Source: Conidiobolus incongruus B7586 (taxonomy: Eukaryota; Entomophthoromycota; Entomophthoromycetes; Entomophthorales; Conidiobolaceae). Taken from it: a stretch of 16,612 nucleotides of DNA. Below are positions 8,690-16,612 of the stretch, piece after piece; the first letter of the stretch is position 1; the number at the start of each line of letters is the position of its first letter. The position numbers were made by a program, and so were the translations under genes. Under the pieces are notes generated by a model. The model had not been told where the DNA came from. It worked only from the letters and a program-made list of their open reading frames with translations, and did not search any database. The stretch spans positions 1-16,612 of the forward strand of contig JNEM01010735.1 of assembly GCA_000697335.1 (NCBI GenBank), given 5' to 3'.

Positions 8690-9690
8690 TCCCTCTCTAA
8701 AAAAATCTAATTGTATATCAATTAACTTTATAAAGAAGGTAAATTAACTTATAGTATTATTAGAATTATTAGTGTTAGCTAGTTTATTATAGTTAAAGTT
8801 ATTAAGAATAACAATAAATATATATTTAAAAATAAACTTAAATATGTTAAAATTATAGATAAATATAATAAGAAGTATATTTATAGGTTAGTTAATATAG
8901 GTAAGTATAATACTACTATAGAAATATAACAAGAATTGTAAAAATATACAATAATATTAGTTAACACTAATATTATTATAGATACTTTATGTTAATATAG
9001 ATATCACTTATATTTTAAGAAAAAACACCCCCAATTAAAAAAATCCCACTATAAAGTTAGATAAGAGTTTAAATATTATTATTAATATTAAATTAAAATT
9101 AATCAAAATAAGGTTACTTAGTTTAATAAAATAAAAATATACTCTAGTGGATTTAATAAAAAAATTAAATATTTTAGAAAAAACACCAAACTACTTTATA
9201 ATTATTATGTTAATTTCACCTAAAAATACAGTAATAAGTTATTTATTATTTAAGAATATATATTATTTTAAGTGTAATGTATCTTTATAAAGTTAATAGG
9301 GGAATTAATACTAAAATGTACTAAAGTATTCTAAATAATAAATTGAAAAAAACCATTATATAATATAAGTTAAACAAATTTAATATTATTTTCTAATAAG
9401 ATAATACTATTTACTATATTATAACTTTTATTATCAAATAGCTTAAAAATAATAAAATAATAGTTATAAAGTAACCTCTTTAATTTTTTAATCACAACTT
9501 ATTCAAACACCTTTAGAATCAGTTAAAAAAAGTTATTAAGCTTTCCCCCTAACAAAAAATTTAAATTAGTTTTAAAAATATGTTTAAGAAGTATAAAATA
9601 AGATTAACCTTTTTTAATATAAAAAGTTAGTTAATTTTATATCTTATAAACTTAAAGAAGTTAAAAAAGCTAAAGATAGATACACTAGTT
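8690..9690 (+). pseudogene. Tc1-family transposase (DD34E) relic, copy 1
   Basis: The strand and frame are recognisable despite many stops. Near 9391 the reading F-x-x-D-N matches the FQQDNAP motif with the second catalytic Asp at 9400-9402. Near 9496, N-L-F-K-H-L followed by a stop stands where Tc1 transposases have NPIEHLW. Thirty-four residues separate the Asp from the position of the third acidic residue, which here reads Lys, so the spacing is the DD34E of the Tc1 group. Earlier, GCCTCTTTATAAAGTTAA-like sequence near 9270 corresponds to a conserved G-x-LY-K-V-N segment also seen in copy 2. The enzyme would have cut and pasted the element; it is inactive here. The start is estimated from family length of about 340 residues. 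Confidence 0.7.
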
Positions 9691-9704
9691 TTTAATTTTG
9701 TTTA

Positions 9705-9923
9705 TCACCAAAAACCTATAAATTTATAACTTATCTTAAATAAAATTTAAGGGTTTTTATTTTAACTACTTAATAGCTAAATAATATCATTCAATGATAT
9801 ATATTATTAATAATATAATAGATTTTAATTATTTAATTTAAGTTGATTTTATTAAATATTAATTAAGTTATTAGTAAAAATATAGATGTTTTTGATATTA
9901 TAACTTATTTTTATAGGTTAATA
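9705..9923. repeat. Right IR/DR-type terminal inverted repeat of transposon copy 1
   Basis: Reverse complement of the left repeat. The inner motif (AATTTATAACTTATCTT, near 9721) and outer motif (ATTATAACTTATTTTTATAG, near 9897) have cores 174 bp apart. Confidence 0.7.
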
Positions 9924-9925
9924 TA

Positions 9926-11751
9926 ATAACAATAATAAAACTACTAAAATCCTATTAAAAATTAATTATTATTTATATTTAATTTATTTATTATTATTTA
10001 AAACTATATTTATAATTTATTTTATTCAAATTTAATATTATATACTATAATGCTACCAAAGAATATAACTTTATATTATTTTAATGATAATAACAACCTA
10101 ATGATTAAGTGAATCTAAAACTTTAATTTTTAAAAACTTATTACACTTTAAAAAACTTATATTAAATAACTTTTGATTTAGAAAAATATAACTTAAAAAG
10201 CTTATATTTAATAAATTAGTTATTTGATTATAGTTAATATATTAAACTATCTCTTTAATATCTTTAAAAAAATTAACTATTCATAATAGTTTTAAAAACC
10301 TTTACAAACTTAAAATCTATTTTAAAAATATAAAGTATTATTTTAATTTAATTTCTGATAAAGATTTAAAGAATATCTTTAAATTAACCATTTTTTTAAG
10401 AAAAATCTTCTTATATTTAATAGTTAACTTATTACAAACTTAATCCTAAAGAGTTTTTAAGAGGATAAACTATTATAAAAATACAAACCTTTAAAAAATT
10501 AGAATAAGCCTTTAAAGAAAGTTATTACTTAAAAAATTAAGTTTAAATAACAAAAGAAAATTTTTCCTAATTAAATAAAAAACTTTCATAAGGTAATTGA
10601 TTAAGATATTCAATAAGATATATTTAAACATATTAAATATTACTAAAAAAAACTAAATCTAAAAGCTATTATAATATTTTAATCTTTAAATAAAACTTTA
10701 ATTAATTAATAGGGAATATTTTAGTAATATGTTTTTTTTAATATTTATGATATAATTATCATAACTGATAATATTTTTTATTTTATAATTAAATCTTTTT
10801 AACTGAAGAATTAATCTTTTAACATTATTTTAACCTATTTAAATCTTAAATAATAAATATTTCTGTTTTAAAACTTTATAAAAAAACCTTTAATATAAAA
10901 GTTAAATCCTACTTAAAATTAAATAAAGGTTGTTATTATTACTAAATAACTTAGGTTAATTATAGAGTTGATAAATATCTTTTTAAAAAGTAATATCTAT
11001 TTAATTCTCAACAATCTCATTTTACCAACAACAAATTAAACTTGTATAATATTAATATAACCTTAAAATATTTTTTTTAAAAATTAGTTAGTAGATTTTA
11101 ATTTAATTTACAAAAGTTCTAATAGACTAATGATTCTACAAATTAAACTATATATATTAAAGAGATTTAACTAATTAAACTACTAGAAACTAAAAATATT
11201 CTAGTAATTGATTTATTTTATAATTTTTTATATTTAACTATCACCCTATTGTTTGTTTTAACTAAAAATTTTATAAACATTTTTATTAATATTTTAATTA
11301 ACTTTAACTGTTTTAGTTATATTATCTTTTCTTTTACTATTTTAAAACTATCTTTACCTATTTAAAAAAGCAACTTAATAATTCAATAGACTAATAATTT
11401 AATGGAATAAATATTTAATATTGTATTTAAATACGTATTATTATTTCTTAACTACTCTTAATATATTAAACTTTTAGTTTGTAATATTAATTATTATTCT
11501 ATATTAGATAAAAATTAATTTAAATATCATAGTTTTTTATTTATAAATATTATTTTAAAAAATTACAAAATTTTTTTTATATCTAAAAACAATTATTAGA
11601 ATTAATTTTAAAAGATTTATATTATTTTATTATAAAACTACCAAATACTTTACCTAATACTAACTTTATAATTATATTAAATAATTTTATTATTATAGAT
11701 AAAAATTAATCTAAAAATTAATTAAAAACCTTAATAAATTATAAGGATATG
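9926..11751 (+). pseudogene. Internal part of the Ty3/gypsy fossil: gag and start of pol
   Basis: By position this is gag and protease sequence. A stretch near 10928-10967 resembles a CCHC zinc knuckle, which in Ty3/gypsy elements ends gag and binds RNA. Nothing else can be assigned with confidence. Broken many times over. Confidence 0.45.
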
Positions 11752-11753
11752 TA

Positions 11754-11975
11754 TACTAACTTATAAATATTAATCATAAAATTAAAAATATATATATTTT
11801 TATTAATATCTTAATCAATTCTGATTTAAATGAACTTATATTAAACTATGTAATTAGTATATATTTTTTATTTATAATATAATATATAAAGTTAAATTTG
11901 ATTAATTATTAATTGATATATTAAAACTAAAAGTATACTTAAGATGAGTTATAAATTTGTAGATTTTAGTATTGA
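11754..11975. repeat. Window-left terminal inverted repeat of transposon copy 2
   Basis: The inner motif AAGATGAGTTATAAATTTG (from 11941) is well kept; the outer motif near 11770 is the most decayed of the four. Spacing between cores is 174 bp. Confidence 0.62.
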
Positions 11976-12039
11976 TAGAAAAATTAATATCTAATATATT
12001 TATCTTTTATTTTTCTAATTTCTTTAAGTTTATAGGGTA

Positions 12040-13000
12040 TAGAGTCAATTAGCTTTTAATATTAGGTAAAACTAATATTATTTTAAGCTTCTTAAATATA
12101 CTCTTAAAATTAATATAAATTTTCTATTAAGGGGAAAGCTTTAATTAATTTTTCTAGTTGATCTTAAAGATGTTTAATTGGGTTAAAATTAAGAAATTAA
12201 AAAGGTTATTTCATAATAGTTATTTTGTTATTTTTAAGCTATTTAATAATTGAGTTTATAATATAACAAGGTATATTATTTTGTTAGAAAATAATATTTA
12301 ATTTTTTAATTTATATCACTCAATAGTTTTTGTCAATTTATTATTTAAAATACTTTAGTATATCTCAGTATTAATTCCTTTATTAACTTTATAAAGATAC
12401 CCTACACCTAAAGATAATATATATCATAAAACTATAATTAACCTATTATTATATTTTTAAGTTATAATAACATAATAGTTATAAAGTGGTTCTTTATTTT
12501 TTATAAAATATCTAGCTTTTTTATTAAATTTATTAAGATATATTTTTTTTATTAAATTAAATAACCTTATTCTAATTAGTTTTAATTTAACTTTAGTGTT
12601 GATATTTAAATTCCCACCTAACTTTATAATAAGATTTCTTTAGTTAGGAGTGTTTTTTCTTAAAATGTAATTGGTATCTATTCTAATATAAACTATATAT
12701 AATAATATTAGTATTAACTAATATTTTTATATAATTTTATAATTTTTATTATATTTCTATAATAGTATTATATTTACTTATACTAATTAATCTATAAATA
12801 TATTTTTTATCATATTTATCTATAATTTTAACATACTTAAGTTTTGGTTTAAATGTTTCTTGAACATTGTTTTTAATAACACTAATTATAGTAAATTAGC
12901 TAATATTAGTAATTTTAACAATCACATAAGTTAATTTATTTTTATTATAAATTTAATTAATATATAAGTGAACTTTTTTAGAGAAAAATTTAAATATTAT
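12040..13000 (-). pseudogene. Tc1-family transposase (DD34E) relic, copy 2
   Basis: Read on the minus strand, 12260-12292 gives F-stop-Q-N-N-I-P-C where Tc1 transposases have FQQDNAPC; the catalytic Asp codon (12278-12280) reads Asn. NPIKHL followed by a stop is at about 12165-12187, with Lys (12173-12175) in place of the third catalytic acid and the Trp codon lost. Again exactly 34 residues lie between the two positions. Upstream, GYLYKVNKGINTEIY is preserved near 12360-12405. The element is inactive. Boundaries are estimated. Confidence 0.7.
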
Positions 13001-13089
13001 AATATTATTTTAAAATATTAGCTTAATAATTTTATAATATATATAATATAACAAAAAAAAGAAAATATATATAAGTTTTGTTATTTATA

Positions 13090-13316
13090 CCGTATTAACT
13101 TATAAACCCACAAATTTATAACTTACTTTGGTTAAATTTTGGGTTTTAATATATTAACCAATAGCTAATGAAATATAATCTAATATATTAAGTTATAATC
13201 AATTGATATAAATAAATTATATATTTTAATTTAAAATAATTTAATTAAGAATTATTTAAGATATAAGTAAATATTAAAGTAATTCTGATTTTATAACTTA
13301 TTTTTATAAGCTAGTA
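13090..13316. repeat. Window-right terminal inverted repeat of transposon copy 2
   Basis: The inner motif, read inwards on the minus strand as AAAGTAAGTTATAAATTTG, lies near 13111-13129, and the outer motif AAAATAAGTTATAAAATCAG near 13285-13305. Cores are 175 bp apart. Confidence 0.7.
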
Positions 13317-13318
13317 TA

Positions 13319-16300
13319 TTTATTTATTATTTATCTATTGATATTTTATTAATTAATTTTAATGAAATTATAACTAATAACAATTTTTAATATATTATAT
13401 TAGGTTAATTTATTAATGTTTTTGAATCCATAAATAGATTACTTTTTAAAGATAATATTAAACATAAAATTAAATTTCTCTTAGGTATTCAACTATACTT
13501 AAAACTTACTTACTATTTTTCTCTTGAATAATATTAAATTTTAAAAAAGGAAATCTAGAAATTACATGAAAATAAATATAATAAACCTTCTCCTTTACTA
13601 TAAAAGTCTCTAATTCTCTTTATATATAAGGTTAATTGTGATTAAAAATTATATATTTATAATTATATCTTAAACTCTAAAATTATCAAGGATAAAACTT
13701 TATTATTAAACCTATATAATATTAAAGATAAACTATTTAAATCTAATATATTCACTAAATTAGACATTAGAAATAATTATTATAATATTAAAGTTAAAGA
13801 AAATTTTATATCTTTAATTATTTTTAATACTTTATTAAGTTACTATAAATTTACTATTATAAATTTTAAATTATATAATATTTTTGTAATTTTTACCTAA
13901 TTTATTAATTCTTTTTTTAATCTTAACTTTAATAACTTTATTATTATTTACCTTGATGATATTTTAATCTATTCAAAAACTAATGAAAAATATATCTAAT
14001 ATGTTATTTAGGTTTTATCAATTATTCAGGAGTATAAATTATCTTTAAAGCTATTAAAATATATTTTTATTATTTTTTTGTCTCTTTTTATAGGCATATT
14101 ATTTTTTCTTAAAGAATTAATATTAATATAACTAAACTTAATGGTATAAAAGCTTTTACTCTATTTATAAACAAAAATCAACTTATGTTTATATTTAAAT
14201 TAATAAATTATTTTAAAGTTTTCATTGATTTTTTTGTTAAACTTATAATCTTTTTAATTAATCTTTTGTAAAAAACTCTTTTTTTGAATAAACCATATTA
14301 TATAGTATATATATAGATTTTTTAGTTTTCTATATTATTAATGTTTTTATTTTATTTATTTCTGATTTTAAACTACCTAATATTATTTATATTAATTTTA
14401 ATTTTTTTATAATTGGTAGATAATTAACCTAATTTAAATTAATTTATATTTTATCTTTAAATTATAAAAAAAAATAATAAATAGGGGAGAATAGGTTAAG
14501 TTTAACTTTATAAATATAATCTTAAAGCTTATAATATTCTAATAGAGAAAAATAAAACTAACTGAATCAAAATACTTAGTTTGTAAATAAGAAATCTTTA
14601 CCTTAGTAGAAATAATCAAAAATTATTTGTATTTCTTATCATATAATTTATTTTAACACATATTAATTATAAACTACTTACTTACTTAAATACTCAAAAG
14701 TATTTATTAAGAAAATAAGTTAAATAGATTAAAATTATCTAAGCTTATTTTTTTTATTTAATATCTTTTAGATTAATAAAATTAAATTATAAATACTTTG
14801 TTAAAAAATCTTATCTACCTATCTTATTATATTAATTATAAAAAACCAGCAAATATTAACTTATTGATTATTAATAAAAAAATAAAGAATTTATTAAATA
14901 ATCATTTTTTATATTTTAGTTAATAAAGAACTTTTTATAATATTAGAAAACTAATTAAAATATGTTTAAAGATTTAAAATCATTGATAACTTACTATATT
15001 ATAATAATTATCTATATATCTCTAATATTTTTAAGATATAATAAGTAATATTTAATAAATACTATAACTTACTTATTAAATGATATTAAAACTAAATAAA
15101 CACTATTAAGAGAGTTAAAATAAAGTATTACTAGCTTTCTTTAGTTAAATTAGTTTAGAAATATATTAATTCTTATGATATATACTAAAAAATTAAATAT
15201 AATACCTAATTAAAATATAGTAAACTTATTCCCCTATAGGTCTTTAAAAAAACTTAATAACAAATCTAATTTAATTTTATAAAAATTCTTAAATCAACAA
15301 ATAATTATAATAACTTTCTAATTATAATTGATTTATTTTTTAAATATGCTTATTTTATTCCTTGTTTCAAAACTTTTATAACTAAAGATATTACATAACT
15401 ATTATTCTCTAATATCTTTACTTATTATAAAATTCTATAAACTATTATATTTAATAAAGATATATAATTTAACTCTTAATTTTAAAAGTTACTATTTTTT
15501 TCCTTTAAAGTTAATCTAGCTATGTTTATTACAAATTATCATTAAAATAATAAATTTATTAAAAAGGCTATTAAAACCTTGAAATAAATGATTAAAATTT
15601 ATATTAACAATAATCAGTTAAGATACCTATATATATTAATTTTAATATTTATTTAACATCTCTATTAATAAATCAACAGGTTTTAACTTTTATTTTATTT
15701 ATTATAACAAACATTCTAACTTAAAAATTACTTTAAAATTTTAAATTAACTTATCCTTAAATTTTGTTAAATTTTAATTTAATATCAAATATATTAATTT
15801 TTTTATTAAATTTAACTTGGAAAAAAATCAAAAGATTATAAAACAATAATACTTAAAGTTATCTAGAAATCCTCTTTAATATAAAACTAGTATGTTTATA
15901 TATTTAGAATAATCTACCCTTAAACTTATTTTACTCAAATCTAGCTTAAATCCAAAATATTTAATATTATATTATAGTCCTTATAAAATTTAATCTATTG
16001 ATTTAAATTTTGAAAATATTATCTTAGGAATACTTTTAACTTTGAGGATTAACTTTATTTTTTATATATCCAAAATCAAACCTTATTTTAAAGATTATGA
16101 TATTTTTTTTAATTAACTAAAAACCCCAAAACTAGATCTAATTATTAATTAAGATAGAAAAGAAGAATACTATATTAATTACATAATTAAATCTAAATCT
16201 ATTATAAATAAACTTTATTTCTATATAAAATAAATAGGTTATTTTATTAAAAAAGTTATATAATAATCCTTAAAAAATATTAAGAATATCTTAGCTTATT

Positions 16301-16351
16301 ATGTCTATTTATAAAAATCTAAAAAATGTGTTTTTTTTTAAAAAACCTACT
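13319..16351 (+). pseudogene. Internal part of the Ty3/gypsy fossil: reverse transcriptase, RNase H and integrase remnants
   Basis: Reverse transcriptase spans roughly 13560-14100. FTKLDIR (near 13755) and the catalytic-site motif YLDDILIYS (13949-13975) are directly readable. RNase H should follow at about 14100-14700 by family order. Integrase core sequence is recognised near 15320-15363 from an I-D-L-F-x-K-x-A-x-F-I-P pattern. Broken many times over, with strong AT bias. Confidence 0.75.
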
Positions 16352-16358
16352 AGGGGAG
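16352..16358 (+). other. Polypurine tract of the Ty3/gypsy fossil
   Basis: AGGGGAG lies directly against the TG that opens the 3' LTR, as the plus-strand primer for reverse transcription should. It is a rare G-rich run in this block. Confidence 0.65.
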
Positions 16359-16612
16359 TGTTAAGAGAATAGTTCTTTAAATTCTTATATATACTTTTAT
16401 ATAATTTAATTTACTATAAATTATATAATTAATTTATAATTTATAGTTAAATTAATTGGATAAATAATATTAAATTATCTAATAAACTAGGTTCTTCTTT
16501 TTCCTCTTAATTTTTATTATTTCTTATTTTTATATTATTTTTAAAATTAAGACTATATTTTATTAATATTATAGTTTATTAGCATTACTAAATATAAATC
16601 TTAATATATTAG
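16359..16612 (+). repeat. 3' LTR of the Ty3/gypsy fossil, cut by the window end
   Basis: It begins TGTTAAGAGA and aligns with the 5' LTR along its full visible 254 bp. The outer end and target-site duplication lie outside the window. Confidence 0.8.

Larger units (their letters stand above)
8353..9925 (+). mobile_element. Tc1-like DNA transposon, copy 1, inserted in the retroelement
   Basis: 1573 bp including the TA at each end, the target duplication expected for Tc1/mariner. The ends are TATACTAACCTATAAAAATA and its near-complement at the right. Long terminal inverted repeats of about 220 bp flank a transposase relic on the plus strand. It is the same family as the copy at 11752-13318, which lies in the opposite orientation. 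It is AT-rich like its host element, so both decayed together. Confidence 0.82.
11752..13318 (-). mobile_element. Tc1-like DNA transposon, copy 2, inverted relative to copy 1
   Basis: 1567 bp including a TA at each end. The right end, read on the minus strand, is TATACTAGCTTATAAAAATA and matches the ends of copy 1. The transposase relic lies on the minus strand, so the element is inserted opposite to copy 1. It splits the retroelement between the early pol region and reverse transcriptase. The similarity to copy 1 is clear along the whole length. Confidence 0.82.
7961..16612 (+). mobile_element. Ty3/gypsy-type LTR retroelement fossil, interrupted by two Tc1-like transposons; right end cut by window
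   Basis: Two LTRs in the same orientation (from 7961 and from 16359), about four fifths identical by eye, enclose remnants of gag and pol. Reverse transcriptase is recognised by YLDDILIYS and a preceding FTKLDIR, and integrase by a core segment near 15320-15363. RT before integrase marks Ty3/gypsy rather than Ty1/copia. A purine tract lies against the 3' LTR. Subtracting the two inserted transposons leaves about 5.5 kb, normal for the family. It is thoroughly broken, with very many breaks throughout, and extremely AT-rich. LTR divergence suggests an old insertion, but accelerated decay makes any date unreliable. Order of events: retroelement first, transposons second. Confidence 0.85.

Noticed and set aside
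7201-16612. Possible mitochondrial or plasmid origin of the very AT-rich block
   Set aside because: It contains Ty3/gypsy and Tc1-like elements with nuclear-type structure and joins nuclear-type genes without a break.
7961-16612. Many short palindromic AT runs as possible hairpins or origins
   Set aside because: At about 86% AT such palindromes are expected by chance; none is tied to another signal.

Overview
The window looks like fungal nuclear DNA, judged on three things. It has intron-poor genes with leucine-rich repeats, one carrying an F-box-like N-terminus. It has old LTR retroelements and Tc1-like transposons. It also has a sharp switch from ordinary AT-rich sequence to a block of about 14% GC with almost no CpG, typical of repeats decayed by RIP or methylation-driven C-to-T change. 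I cannot name the species.

Layout. Positions 1-1314 (minus strand) hold the first 438 codons of an F-box-like/LRR protein gene that runs off the left edge. Positions 1315-3295 are non-coding and contain one candidate solo LTR (about 1928-2211). Positions 3296-4513 (plus strand) hold a complete 405-codon LRR-type gene. It aligns with the first gene over the LRR part but has a serine/acidic-rich N-terminus in place of the F-box-like one, so the two genes look like divergently arranged paralogues. About 4550-4970 is a small GC-richer island with a good 3' splice-site context and short open frames, perhaps a gene relic. Two diverged, same-orientation copies of another LTR plus leader sequence lie at about 5590-5935 and 6649-6995.

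From about 7000 the composition drops. Positions 7961-16612 hold one Ty3/gypsy-type LTR retroelement fossil, with a 5' LTR, remnants of gag and pol, a polypurine tract and a 3' LTR cut by the window end. Two copies of one Tc1-like DNA transposon (8353-9925 on plus, 11752-13318 on minus) sit inside it in opposite orientation. Without them the retroelement would be about 5.5 kb, normal for its family. The transposon copies have about 220 bp terminal inverted repeats, each with an outer and an inner copy of the same short motif 174-178 bp apart. This is the IR/DR arrangement known from Sleeping Beauty-type elements.

The host genes are presumably substrate-recognition or protein-binding proteins; nothing ties them to a pathway. 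I find no tRNA, rRNA, CRISPR or operon-like defence system. The most notable points are the IR/DR-type transposon pair, the near-complete loss of CpG in the right-hand block, and the paralogue pair with exchanged N-termini.
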